Below are positions 27,827 to 36,261 of a stretch of DNA of 64,000 nucleotides, piece after piece (position 1 is the stretch's first letter; each line of letters opens with the position of its first letter). Source of the stretch: Pseudopelagicola sp. Its GTDB lineage: Bacteria > Pseudomonadota > Alphaproteobacteria > Rhodobacterales > Rhodobacteraceae. The notes under the pieces were generated by a model. The model was not told the origin of the DNA and did not search any database. It saw only the letters and a list, made by a program, of their open reading frames with translations. The position numbers were made by a program, and so were the translations under genes. The stretch is taken from the NCBI GenBank assembly GCA_026195905.1, contig JAPHRE010000037.1, positions 34,130 to 98,129 on the forward strand, read 5' to 3'.

Positions 27827-28147
27827 TTATGTGCTCAAACCTTGTTTGAAGACCGTTTTTGACTCTTCATAGCAACAGATAATTGCAGTAAGGTCGATCT
27901 GATCCCCCTTACCCTCCACCGCAGCTGTTTCACCGGCTTGGCAAAGTGATGAGAGGCTTGAAAAGCCAAGATTGAGAGCGCTACCCTTCAAAAAGTGGAG
28001 ATCGGCAGCGAGAGACTCACCCACAACACCAGACTTCAACCGGCCAATCCCATCTTCCACTTCTTCAAGAAATATTTCAACGACTTCACGGAAATCTTCT
28101 TCCCCGATCTCGGTGCGCAGCTCTTTGATGCGGTCCCAGTCTATCAT
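27827..28147 (-). CDS. Histidine phosphotransfer (Hpt) domain protein
   Basis: The 106-residue protein is a stand-alone Hpt domain. The phosphoacceptor is His51 in LHFLKGSALNLGFSSL, a classic Hpt helix. ATG 28147 has GAGGAA just upstream; another in-frame ATG lies at 28159. It is divergently transcribed from a receiver-PPM phosphatase gene 159 bases away, so it may pass phosphate to or from that receiver. No histidine kinase is encoded nearby. Confidence 0.85.
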   Translation of the reverse strand: MIDWDRIKELRTEIGEEDFREVVEIFLEEVEDGIGRLKSGVVGESLAADLHFLKGSALNLGFSSLSSLCQAGETAAVEGKGDQIDLTAIICCYEESKTVFKQGLST

Positions 28148-28305
28148 TTCATTCCTCATTGGCTTGTCTGAAACTAAGCGCACATCTGTTAAGAAATTCG
28201 TAAAAAGTCTGGATCAATGTCTCTCCTGAATCTGGAAGAGATCTTTACTGTCAGAGACTTAAATTTTGAAATTTGTTCAAATCCGATTAGCGTTATAGGT
28301 GAGTT

Positions 28306-29574
28306 GTGCAGCAAGCTTCGGAAAAAACGCCCGAAACCGGCGACGCTCTGAAGGCAATCCAAAGGGTTCTTCTCGTCGACGACAGCCGCTTGCAGAGGCG
28401 CATTTTGAGCGCCTCTCTGAAAAGAGATGGGTATGAGGTTCTTGAGGCGGGTTCTGGCCAGGAGGCGCTTGATATCTGTCGAAAATATGCGCCTGACCTT
28501 GTCTTGAGTGATTGGATGATGCCGGGCATGGACGGCCTCGAATTCTGCCGGGCCTTCAGGGCTTTATCAGGAGAGCGTTACGGCTATTTTATTTTGCTAA
28601 CCTCCAAAAGTGAGAAAGCGGAGGTGGTGAAAGGTCTCGAAAGCGGAGCCGATGATTTCTTGAGCAAGCCGGTCAATGTGCACGAGCTTCGCGCACGGAT
28701 CAATGCGGGGGATCGTATCCTCAAGATGCAGCGAGAGCTGACGCAAAATAACCTTGTTGTCACGGATACTCTGGAAGAACTGCGCCGGGTCTATACCTCG
28801 CTGGACAACGACTTGATTGAGGCGAAAAAGCTACAGCAGTCGCTTGTGCGGGAACGATTCAAAGATTTTGGAACTGGTGTTGCCTCGCTTATGCTGCATT
28901 CAAGCGGGCACGTCGGGGGAGACCTGGTTGGACACTATCGAATAAGCGATAACAGGATTGGTTTTTATGCGATTGATGTCTCGGGTCATGGGGTCAGTTC
29001 GGCGCTTGTTACAGCGCGGTTGGCGGGATATCTATCGTCGTCATCGCCCGAACAAAATATCGCCCTAAAGGCATTGCCCGAAGGCGGTCATACATACCAT
29101 GCACCTTCGGACGTCATTTCGCAGCTCAACAGGATTGTGTTCGCAGAAATGGAGACGGAGCACTATTTTACGATGCTTCTTGCGGTGGTTGATTTGCAAA
29201 GTGGCGTCGTTGAGATCGCGCAGGCGGGGCACCCCCATCCACTCGTGCTTCGGGCCAGTGGCACAATTGAAGAGATTGGTGCCGGTGGCCTTCCTGTTGG
29301 ACTTATTGAGGATGCCAAGTTTGATGATTTTGAGACCACTCTGAGCGCAGGTGAGCGCCTGCTTATTCTTTCGGATGGTGTTATTGAGTGCCCCATAGAA
29401 GATGGTCAACTTCTCGGAGAAGAGGGTTTGGAGGTTTTATTGGCCGATCTATCGGATCAACCGACAGACAAGCTACTTGAAGCCCTACATTGGCGATTGG
29501 ATGGGATGAGTACAAGCGGCTTGCCTGATGACGTTTCAGGCATTCTATTTGAGTATCGTGGTCAGTGGCTGTAA
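28306..29574 (+). CDS. Response regulator with SpoIIE-type (PPM) phosphatase output
   Basis: The 422-residue protein has an N-terminal receiver domain (VLLVDDSRLQRRILS; phosphoacceptor Asp in LVLSDWMMPGMDG; lysine in FLSKPVN), a coiled-coil linker at about residues 140-185, and a C-terminal PPM/SpoIIE serine phosphatase (GFYAIDVSGHGVSSAL, AGHPHPLVLR, LILSDGVIE, LPDDVSGILFE). Such proteins usually dephosphorylate an anti-sigma-factor antagonist or similar target. No STAS or anti-sigma kinase gene is adjacent. The start is GTG, with TAGGTGAG just upstream. Confidence 0.92.
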   Translation: MQQASEKTPETGDALKAIQRVLLVDDSRLQRRILSASLKRDGYEVLEAGSGQEALDICRKYAPDLVLSDWMMPGMDGLEFCRAFRALSGERYGYFILLTSKSEKAEVVKGLESGADDFLSKPVNVHELRARINAGDRILKMQRELTQNNLVVTDTLEELRRVYTSLDNDLIEAKKLQQSLVRERFKDFGTGVASLMLHSSGHVGGDLVGHYRISDNRIGFYAIDVSGHGVSSALVTARLAGYLSSSSPEQNIALKALPEGGHTYHAPSDVISQLNRIVFAEMETEHYFTMLLAVVDLQSGVVEIAQAGHPHPLVLRASGTIEEIGAGGLPVGLIEDAKFDDFETTLSAGERLLILSDGVIECPIEDGQLLGEEGLEVLLADLSDQPTDKLLEALHWRLDGMSTSGLPDDVSGILFEYRGQWL

Positions 29575-30008
29575 CGTGCAAGCATGCTTGCGAAATGGCG
29601 ATCCCCAGCATTGCCAAGGAGTTGAGCGGCCGATTCAATAGGTGTCCAATGCGCGGTATGAAACGGCTCGGTGGGCGGGCCAAGTTGCCGACCAGGTTCC
29701 ACTAAGTAAATCGTACAGACTTTCTCGGCCCACAGGTCATACTCTGGCATGTAGACAAATCTCCGAAACGCTCCGCACCGACGCGGTCGGGCAATGGACC
29801 ACCCGGTTTCCTCGAACACTTCGCGATGCAAGGCCGTTAACGGCCCCTCTCCCGGATCAATCCCACCACCAGGAAGCTGTAGCTCTGCTTCTGGCTTTTC
29901 CTGTATGGTCAATAGGAGGTCATCGCCCCTTCGAATAAGGGCGTAAACACCGGGCCGATATGTATAGGTTTTATCCCTGCGAGGCGGTTTCCCAAATCTA
30001 CGGATCAC
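29562..30008 (-). CDS. Nudix hydrolase
   Basis: The 148-residue protein contains a full Nudix box, with GGGIDPGEGPLTALHREV followed by FEETGW, from about residue 46. Substrate cannot be read from the sequence. It starts at GTG (30006-30008) and its 3' end overlaps the end of the convergent receiver-phosphatase gene by 13 bases. It is divergent from hslO. Confidence 0.85.
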   Translation of the reverse strand: MIRRFGKPPRRDKTYTYRPGVYALIRRGDDLLLTIQEKPEAELQLPGGGIDPGEGPLTALHREVFEETGWSIARPRRCGAFRRFVYMPEYDLWAEKVCTIYLVEPGRQLGPPTEPFHTAHWTPIESAAQLLGNAGDRHFASMLARYSH

Positions 30009-30082
30009 TTTTTCTCTTCCCGGTTCATCTTGTCGGCTATCTGTTGTCGGGGTATGGCAAGAAAAAGCTTCTGAGGAAACCT

Positions 30083-31075
30083 ATGAGACTTGGAAACAAA
30101 ATCATGTGGGATGATACGGTTTTACCGTTCCAGCTTGACCGATCTGACATTCGTGGGCGGGTCGCGCGCCTCGACGGTGTTCTTGATGGTGTTCTGAAAC
30201 AACATGCCTATCCGCCGCAGGTCGAAGCCCTGATTGCGGAGATGACCCTTCTTACGGCACTGATTGGTCAAACGATTAAACTGCGCTGGAAGCTGTCGCT
30301 TCAGGTGCAGTCCGACGGTCCGGTGCGCATGATTGCTACGGACTATTATGGACCCGAAAAAGAAGGCGATCCGGCGCGCATCCGGGCCTATTCGAGCTAT
30401 GACGAAAGCCGTTTGAGCGATGGTGATCCATTTGAACAAGTTGGAAATGGCTATTTTGCGATCATGATTGATCAAGGTAAAGGGATGACGCCGTACAAGG
30501 GCATTACGCCATTGGCGGGTGGGTCGCTAAAGGCTTGTGCCGAAGCATATTTCGCTCAGTCTGAGCAGTTGGCCACGCGTTTTGCGCTTCGTTTTGGAAA
30601 ATCCACCGAGCCGGGCTTGTCTGAGCATTGGCGTGCTGGGGGGATTATGCTTCAGCATATGCCCAAGGCATCGCCACATGTATCCGGTGAAGGTGGCAGT
30701 GGTGAAGGCGGTCTTCTCCATGCTGTGGATGTTCTTGATGGGGATGATGAAGAGAACTGGCATCGCGCAAATATCCTCCTCGACTCGGTAGAAGACCTTG
30801 AGATGATCGGGCCCTCGGTTTCCTCAACGCAACTTCTCGTGCGTCTGTTTCACGAAGAAAGCCCACGGGTCTTTGATCCTCAGCCCGTGCAATTTGGATG
30901 CACTTGCTCAGAGGATCGGGTGCGCCAGAGTTTGTCAATTTACTCGGCCAAGGATATCGAGAAGATGACAACATCAGATGGCAGGGTAACGGCCGACTGC
31001 CAGTTTTGTGGCGCGCACTACTCTCTCGACCCAAAAACAGTTGGTTTTGAAGCTCAAGAGGCAAAGGGTGACTGA
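30083..31075 (+). CDS. hslO: Hsp33, redox-regulated chaperone
   Basis: Hsp33 becomes an active holdase when its zinc-binding cysteines are oxidised. The 330-residue product has the core domain (YPPQVEALIAEMTLLTALIG, GYFAIMIDQGKGMTPYKGI) and the C-terminal redox switch CTC then CQFC. ATG 30083 is chosen; an in-frame upstream extension of 41 residues is not family-like. The stop overlaps the GTG start of a Nudix gene, beginning a coupled run hslO-nudix-pcnB-like. Confidence 0.93.
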   Translation: MRLGNKIMWDDTVLPFQLDRSDIRGRVARLDGVLDGVLKQHAYPPQVEALIAEMTLLTALIGQTIKLRWKLSLQVQSDGPVRMIATDYYGPEKEGDPARIRAYSSYDESRLSDGDPFEQVGNGYFAIMIDQGKGMTPYKGITPLAGGSLKACAEAYFAQSEQLATRFALRFGKSTEPGLSEHWRAGGIMLQHMPKASPHVSGEGGSGEGGLLHAVDVLDGDDEENWHRANILLDSVEDLEMIGPSVSSTQLLVRLFHEESPRVFDPQPVQFGCTCSEDRVRQSLSIYSAKDIEKMTTSDGRVTADCQFCGAHYSLDPKTVGFEAQEAKGD

Positions 31076-31664
31076 TATTAAAGAGCGTTTGGTGCGGGCA
31101 TTGTCGCATCCAAGTGACTCCTCCTCAGATTTTGATCTCAATCCCGGTGTTGTTCTTCCAGGCAACCGGACGCTTCGTCCTGCTGGGGTATTGGTGCCGG
31201 TTCAGATTCAATCTGGTAAGCCCTATTTGATTCTGACCAAACGAGCGTCCCATCTCAAACACCACCCCGGACAAATCGCGTTCCCTGGTGGAAAGCAGGA
31301 TGAAGGGGACGCCGATGTATCGGCAGCCGCTTTGCGCGAAGCATGGGAAGAGATCGGACTTCCTTCGAAAAACGTCGATGTCTTGGGGCAACTGCCGTCA
31401 CATGAAACCGTAACAAGTTTCATTGTTACACCTGTTGTCGGGCTGATCACTAAACCGTTTGAGCAAAGGCCCGAAGAGGGGGAGGTTGAAGAGGTTTTTT
31501 CTGTTCCTCTACAGCATGTGATTGAGAGCACACGATTTTCCATACAGTCTCGCCGGTGGCGCGGTAGTAGGCGGCACTATTTCACTGTTCCTTTTGGGCC
31601 CTATTATATCTGGGGGGCTACCGCGCGCATTTTGCGTGGGCTCGCTGAAAGGATGGAGATGTGA
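31068..31664 (+). CDS. CoA-pyrophosphatase-like Nudix hydrolase
   Basis: The 198-residue protein has the CoA-type Nudix arrangement: RASHLKHHPGQIAFPGGK directly before the Nudix box, which continues through ALREAWEEIGL. That pairing is characteristic of coenzyme A/acyl-CoA diphosphatases (NudL/PCD1 type). It starts with GTG at 31068, overlapping the hslO stop by 8 bases, and its stop overlaps the next start by 4. Confidence 0.86.
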   Translation: MTDIKERLVRALSHPSDSSSDFDLNPGVVLPGNRTLRPAGVLVPVQIQSGKPYLILTKRASHLKHHPGQIAFPGGKQDEGDADVSAAALREAWEEIGLPSKNVDVLGQLPSHETVTSFIVTPVVGLITKPFEQRPEEGEVEEVFSVPLQHVIESTRFSIQSRRWRGSRRHYFTVPFGPYYIWGATARILRGLAERMEM

Positions 31665-32815
31665 CGCGCCTGACCGGATCATGGCTTGAAAACGCGGATA
31701 CTCAGAGAGTCTGTTCAATGCTGACGGACAAAGGCTATCAGGCGCTTTTCGTCGGCGGGTGTGTGCGCAATGCGCTATATCGGACAGGTGTAAATGATAT
31801 TGATATCGCCACTAATGCACATCCTAGTAAGGTTCTTGAGTTGGCGAAGAGCTGCGGTTTGGATGCGATTCCGACGGGGATCGACCACGGGACAATCACC
31901 GTTGTGGCCAACCATGAGCCGCATGAAATCACGACATTCCGCAAAGATGTAGAGACGGATGGTCGTCGTGCGGTTGTCGCGTTTTCTGACGATGTTGCGG
32001 ATGATGCGCGCCGCCGGGATTTTACGATGAACGCGATTTACGCGCGCCCTAATGGGGAAATCATTGATCCACTTGGCGGGATGAAAGATCTTCTGGCGCG
32101 TAGGGTTAGGTTTATTGATGACGCCCACCAAAGAATCCGGGAGGATTATCTTAGAATACTGCGATTTTTTCGGTTTCATGCTTTTTATGGCGATCCTGAA
32201 ATGGGCATGGACCCTGAGGCACTTGCAGCGATTGCGGAAAATGCATCCGGCATAGAAACGCTTTCCAACGAACGTCTTGGGATGGAAATGATAAAGCTAC
32301 TTTCCGCACCCAACCCTGCGCCAGCGGTTGCGGCGATGCGCGCAAGTGGTGCATTGGGGTGGGTGTTTTCTGGTGCGGATGACAAGGCTCTTGCGCCGTT
32401 GGTCCACGCAGAAAAGTTGTTTGGAGTGCCCCCCGATCCGCTACGTCGATTGGCTTCTCTGGGGGGGCAGGAAGTAGGGGAGGCGCTGCGCCTTTCCAAG
32501 AAATCTGTGCGCAAACTTCACGCGATGAAAAGTGGTGTGGAGAGCTTGGAAAGCGACGCGATACTTGGGTATCGAAATGGAGAAGATCTGGCGGTTTCAA
32601 TCGTTCTTTTACGCATAGCTATGATGGAATTGCCCATTAATGCGGGCTTCCTTGCAGATGTTAAGCGAGGTGCGAACGCTGTTTTTCCGGTTGGCCCATC
32701 GGACCTTATGCCGCGCGTAGAGGGGGCGGAATTGGGGAGGGAACTTAGGCGCCTGGAGGCTCTTTGGTTGGACTCAGGTTTTTCGATGAGCAAAGCCGAT
32801 CTTTTGTCGGCTTAA
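31661..32815 (+). CDS. CCA-adding enzyme / poly(A) polymerase family nucleotidyltransferase
   Basis: The 384-residue class II nucleotidyltransferase shows ALFVGGCVRNALY with NDIDIATNA (the metal-binding DxD), RRDFTMNAIYA with DPLGGMKDL, and REDYLRILRFFRFHAFYG. In alphaproteobacteria this protein generally adds or repairs tRNA CCA ends; poly(A) polymerase activity cannot be excluded. GTG start overlaps the Nudix stop (GTGA). It is followed 11 bases later by an RNA methyltransferase gene. Confidence 0.9.
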   Translation: MTRLTGSWLENADTQRVCSMLTDKGYQALFVGGCVRNALYRTGVNDIDIATNAHPSKVLELAKSCGLDAIPTGIDHGTITVVANHEPHEITTFRKDVETDGRRAVVAFSDDVADDARRRDFTMNAIYARPNGEIIDPLGGMKDLLARRVRFIDDAHQRIREDYLRILRFFRFHAFYGDPEMGMDPEALAAIAENASGIETLSNERLGMEMIKLLSAPNPAPAVAAMRASGALGWVFSGADDKALAPLVHAEKLFGVPPDPLRRLASLGGQEVGEALRLSKKSVRKLHAMKSGVESLESDAILGYRNGEDLAVSIVLLRIAMMELPINAGFLADVKRGANAVFPVGPSDLMPRVEGAELGRELRRLEALWLDSGFSMSKADLLSA

Positions 32816-32826
32816 GAAAGGGCAAT

Positions 32827-34044
32827 ATGCGGGAATTCGAAATAGAGCGATTGGGGCATCAGGGCGATGGCATTGCGCCGGGACCGGTCTACGCTTTCCA
32901 AACGCTGCCGGGCGAAATTGTAACGGGTGAGCTTAATGGATACCGCCTGGAGGCCGTGCGTATTGTGACGCCATCATCTAGCCGTGTCCGGCCGCCCTGC
33001 CGACACTTCAAGACCTGTGGTGGATGTCAGATGCAGCATGCCAGCGATGATTTCATGGCTGTCTGGAAGACTGAGATCGTTGAAAAGGCTCTTTCTGCTC
33101 ACGGACTCACCACCGAGATGCGCTCCGTCCAAACGTCGCCTCCGAAGTCGCGCAGGCGCATTACCCTTTCCGCCAAGCGTACCAAAAAGGGGGCCACCGC
33201 TGGCTTTCATCAGCGTGAGAGCGATGTGATCGTTGAAATCCCCGAGTGCCAGCTCATGCACAACGATTTGCTTCCCGCCGTTGAGATCGCGAAAAGGTTG
33301 GCGGTGGTTGGTGCAAGTAGAAAGGCCGAACTTTCGGTCACAGCGACCTTGTCTCAGGCCGGTCTTGATATCGCAGTCGAGGGGGGGAAACCGATGGACG
33401 GCTCTCTTAACGTTTTGCTCTCTCAGGAAGCCGAGAAAGCAAATTTGGCCCGGCTTTCTTGGAGTGGCGAGACTGTTGTAACGCGCTTTCCACCATTTCA
33501 TGTCTTTGGAGCGTCGGATGTTGTTCCGCCGCCCGGTGCATTTCTGCAAGCCACCTTGCAGGGAGAAAAGGCACTCGTCGACGCGGTTACGTCCGCAATT
33601 GGGTCTAGTGGAAAGAGGGGCGTTGATCTCTTTGCGGGTTGTGGAACGTTCACACTTCCTCTTGCCTCTGCGTTTGAAATGCATGGCGTGGAAGGGGATG
33701 GGGCGATGCTTCATTCGCTTGATCAGGGTTGGAGGCGTGCGCAAGGCCTCAAACGTGTGACCACTGAAAAACGGGATCTTTTTAGAAACCCGATTTTAGC
33801 CGAAGATTTGCGCTACGACTTCGCGATTATTGATCCTCCCCGCGCGGGAGCAGAGGCGCAGACGCTAGAGCTTGCTCAATCTGGCCTGAAGCGGATTGCG
33901 TATGTGTCTTGCAACTCGGTAACTTTTGCCCGTGATGCAGAGGTTTTGTGCAATGCGGGCTTCACTTTGGATTGGATTCAAGTTGTGGATCAATTCCGCT
34001 GGTCTGTTCATGTCGAGCTTGCGGCGCAGTTCAGACGCCGTTAG
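32827..34044 (+). CDS. TrmA/RlmD-family RNA (uracil-5-)-methyltransferase
   Basis: The 405-residue protein has an N-terminal TRAM-like segment, the four-cysteine iron-sulfur pattern PPCRHFKTCGGCQMQH near residue 58, the SAM site VDLFAGCGTFTLPLA, DPPRAGAE and the catalytic cysteine in IAYVSCNSVTFARD. These mark the m5U methyltransferases. Which RNA position (23S U747, U1939 or other) cannot be told. ATG 32827 follows the CCA-adding-type gene stop by 11 bases. Confidence 0.91.
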   Translation: MREFEIERLGHQGDGIAPGPVYAFQTLPGEIVTGELNGYRLEAVRIVTPSSSRVRPPCRHFKTCGGCQMQHASDDFMAVWKTEIVEKALSAHGLTTEMRSVQTSPPKSRRRITLSAKRTKKGATAGFHQRESDVIVEIPECQLMHNDLLPAVEIAKRLAVVGASRKAELSVTATLSQAGLDIAVEGGKPMDGSLNVLLSQEAEKANLARLSWSGETVVTRFPPFHVFGASDVVPPPGAFLQATLQGEKALVDAVTSAIGSSGKRGVDLFAGCGTFTLPLASAFEMHGVEGDGAMLHSLDQGWRRAQGLKRVTTEKRDLFRNPILAEDLRYDFAIIDPPRAGAEAQTLELAQSGLKRIAYVSCNSVTFARDAEVLCNAGFTLDWIQVVDQFRWSVHVELAAQFRRR

Positions 34045-34088
34045 CAACCTCGTAGAGGTAAGCAAACCGGCTGGGTAGGGTATATAGA

Positions 34089-34586
34089 ATGGTTCGATTG
34101 GCGACCGCGTTGATGATCGCGTTTTCTTTCGTCAGCCTTAGCGGCTGCGCCTCTAAGTTTAGGACCTATAATGGTCCAGAGGTTACGCGCGTCCTTGTCT
34201 ATAAGGAAAACCGCAAGATGTACCTGATGCACCATCAGGACGTGCTTGCATCTTATGATATCGGATTAGGTTTTGCGCCAATTGGCGACAAGCAGGTTGA
34301 AGGCGATGGAAAAACGCCCGAAGGTAACTACCTAATTGATCGCCGCAACCCGAATAGTGAGTTTCACCTTTCGATAGGTGTTTCATACCCAAGTGAGAGC
34401 GACACAGCCCAAGCCCAAGACCTCGGCAAAGAGCCGGGAGGGGACATCTTTATTCATGGCCGTCCTTGGAAGTATCGAGACGGCGGACAGGATTGGACCG
34501 CAGGGTGTATCGCGGTCACGAATAAGGAGATTGAGGACGTCTACGCTATGGTTCGTGACGGTACGCAGATTTCGATTTATCCATGA
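34089..34586 (+). CDS. YafK-like L,D-transpeptidase-fold lipoprotein
   Basis: The 165-residue protein has a lipoprotein signal (FSFVSLSGCASK) and a YkuD domain ending in IHGRPWKYRDGGQDWTAGCI, with the catalytic Cys-Gly-x pattern in TAGCIAVTN. The opening VLVYKENRKMYLMH resembles E. coli YafK/DpaA, which acts on peptidoglycan crosslinks. It is convergent with a CAP-domain lipoprotein, overlapping it by 10 bases. Exact reaction is inferred from the family. Confidence 0.88.
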   Translation: MVRLATALMIAFSFVSLSGCASKFRTYNGPEVTRVLVYKENRKMYLMHHQDVLASYDIGLGFAPIGDKQVEGDGKTPEGNYLIDRRNPNSEFHLSIGVSYPSESDTAQAQDLGKEPGGDIFIHGRPWKYRDGGQDWTAGCIAVTNKEIEDVYAMVRDGTQISIYP

Positions 34587-35098
34587 ACCATCGCTGTTGC
34601 GTCTGAGCGGCCAGTGACGAGCGTCCACCAAATTTTGCCGCTTGCTTCGCGGAACCATGCAAAGCCAATTTCCTGCGCGGCTTTGTTCATGATGACGGCG
34701 CGCGTGCCGTCTTGTGCCAGCCACGCTTCAAGGGTTTGTAGTTCACTTTCATAGGTTTCGGAGATGTTTTCACCTAGGAAACGACCTTCATACCCTACTC
34801 GTTTGACCCGCTGAATCGGGGATGAGCCATCTGAACCAAAGTGCCAGGGCCGATTTTGAATCGACATATCCCGCGAGTGTGTTGCCGCAGCTGCGTTTAG
34901 TTTGGCATTGAACTCAAGGGGTGATGCGCCTGCTGCTTTGCGCAAAGCATTTATCGAGTCCAGAACCCGATACTGTGTTTTTGCGGTGCTATTGGATGAA
35001 ATTTGATACTGGCCAGCTCTTGAATGTCCGCTCGGTCCCGGTGTGCAGGCCGCAAGAACAAGAACGGAAGCAAGCACAATTGCAATCAGACGCGTCAT
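34577..35098 (-). CDS. CAP-domain (SCP/PR1-like) lipoprotein
   Basis: The 173-residue protein begins with a lipoprotein signal (VLASVLVLAACTPG) and has a CAP domain: LNAAAATHSRDMSIQNRPWH, FLGENISETYES and GFAWFREASGKIWWTLVTG. CAP proteins are extracellular or periplasmic; bacterial functions are mostly unknown. It lies between two genes for L,D-transpeptidase-fold proteins, which suggests work at the cell wall. Confidence 0.86.
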   Translation of the reverse strand: MTRLIAIVLASVLVLAACTPGPSGHSRAGQYQISSNSTAKTQYRVLDSINALRKAAGASPLEFNAKLNAAAATHSRDMSIQNRPWHFGSDGSSPIQRVKRVGYEGRFLGENISETYESELQTLEAWLAQDGTRAVIMNKAAQEIGFAWFREASGKIWWTLVTGRSDATAMVHG

Positions 35099-35197
35099 AT
35101 CAATCCCACCGTTTTACTGTAAAATCCCGTCTACCCCAGCCAGCGTTGCTTTGAAAACCCACATAAGCGTGACTTTGCCAAATCATGTGTGTTTGAA

Positions 35198-35226
35198 TTG
35201 CGACTGAGGCATTCTAGCAATATTGT
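35198..35226 (+). promoter_or_regulatory. Possible promoter of the Tat-exported L,D-transpeptidase gene
   Basis: TTGCGA and TATTGT, each 4 of 6 to consensus, are spaced by 17 bases and lie 40 bases before the ATG. The match is moderate and untested. Confidence 0.33.
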
Positions 35227-35265
35227 CAGACGAAACTGCGAACATGTGATCAATCGAGGACTACC

Positions 35266-35862
35266 ATGACCATCAAATCAAGTGCTCGTCTTGGCCGCCG
35301 TGCCTTCTTGGCGACAGGTGCCGCTTTTATCGGTGCACCGGCTATTGCCCAGACAGGAAGTTCTACAACCGAAATTGAGAGAGACCTCAGTGAAGCGGTT
35401 GTCCGAAACATTTCAAGCTTTCGGTCACTGGACTGGCAGCCCTATTTTTCGTCGCTTCGAAATGGGGCAATCCTTGTTGACGTGACATCGCGCGCATTGC
35501 ACTTTTGGTCGGCGGATGGTGAAACCTACAAACTTTACCCGTCTTCTGTCCCTCTAACCGAGGACCTGACACGCAGGGGACGGACACGCGTCGTGCGCAA
35601 GGTAGAAGGCCCAAGTTGGCGGCCAACACCAGCAATGCAAAAACGCAACCCGGAATGGCCGGACTATGTTCCGCCCGGACCCGATAATCCGCTTGGAACA
35701 CATGCCCTTTATCTCGGGTGGAAATATTACCGTGTTCATGGGACGCACGACACGCGCAAGATTGGGCGCCGCTCCTCAAATGGATGCATTGGACTCTACA
35801 ATGAACATATCGCGGAATTATTCAGCATGGCCAAGGTCGGGACGCAAGTGTTGCTAATTTGA
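35266..35862 (+). CDS. Tat-exported L,D-transpeptidase
   Basis: The 198-residue protein begins with a twin-arginine signal (LGRRAFLATGAAFIGAPAIA) and has a YkuD catalytic domain whose active site is RSSNGCIGLYNEHIAE, with the upstream histidine in YRVHGTHD. L,D-transpeptidases make 3-3 peptidoglycan crosslinks or attach proteins to the wall. Export as a folded protein by Tat is predicted, unlike the neighbouring lipoprotein homologue. Confidence 0.92.
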   Translation: MTIKSSARLGRRAFLATGAAFIGAPAIAQTGSSTTEIERDLSEAVVRNISSFRSLDWQPYFSSLRNGAILVDVTSRALHFWSADGETYKLYPSSVPLTEDLTRRGRTRVVRKVEGPSWRPTPAMQKRNPEWPDYVPPGPDNPLGTHALYLGWKYYRVHGTHDTRKIGRRSSNGCIGLYNEHIAELFSMAKVGTQVLLI

Positions 35863-36008
35863 CGACATTTTGTCTTTCGCAGGGATCTTTTGTGTATCTT
35901 GGGTTTGCATTTAGAACGCTTTGCTGTTTACAAAAAGGCACGAGGTAAGTCTTGGGTGCTTGTCGTCGTCCTCAAACTGTGACGGCAAGCTTATTTCTGG
36001 AGGATAAC

Positions 36009-36185
36009 ATGAAAAAACTCGTTCTCGCTGCTGCACTGACCGCCGCCGCATCGACCGCTTCTGCTGGTTCGATGGCTGACGCCGTTGTTGAGCCGCCGGT
36101 TGTGGAAGAAGAGGCAAGCTCGTCGAGCGCTGCCATCTTGGTTCCGCTCCTGCTGATCGCTATCGTGGCAGCAGCTGCATCGTAA
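36009..36185 (+). CDS. Small alanine-rich exported/membrane protein (58 aa), unknown function
   Basis: I do not recognise a family. The 58-residue product has a clean signal-like N-terminus (MKKLVLAAALTAAASTASAG), an acidic proline-containing middle (VVEPPVVEEEASSSS) and a C-terminal hydrophobic helix (AAILVPLLLIAIVAAAAS) that reaches the last residue. GGAGG stands 5 bases before the ATG and a strong terminator follows, so it looks like an independently and possibly strongly expressed gene. Confidence 0.8.
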   Translation: MKKLVLAAALTAAASTASAGSMADAVVEPPVVEEEASSSSAAILVPLLLIAIVAAAAS

Positions 36186-36210
36186 TTCTACGATACAGTT
36201 AAAATTGGAA

Positions 36211-36237
36211 AAGGCGGTGCTATTGCACCGCCTTTTT
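36211..36237 (+). terminator. Intrinsic terminator of the 58-aa gene
   Basis: A 10-bp perfect stem AAGGCGGTGC / GCACCGCCTT with a 4-base loop (TATT) is followed by T residues. It lies 25 bases after the small gene and before the convergent hemH; adenines on the left side let it serve hemH as well. Confidence 0.92.
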
Positions 36238-36261
36238 CTTTTTCGAAGGGGGTATCGTGGC

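Noticed and set aside
30849..30864. Partial parS-like half site TGTTTCACG in hslO
   Set aside because: Only one half matches; the second half is unrelated.
32560..32575. CGACGCGATAC in the CCA-adding-type gene as another copy of the 11-bp repeat
   Set aside because: Single unit within coding sequence, no tandem neighbours and no flanking inverted repeat.
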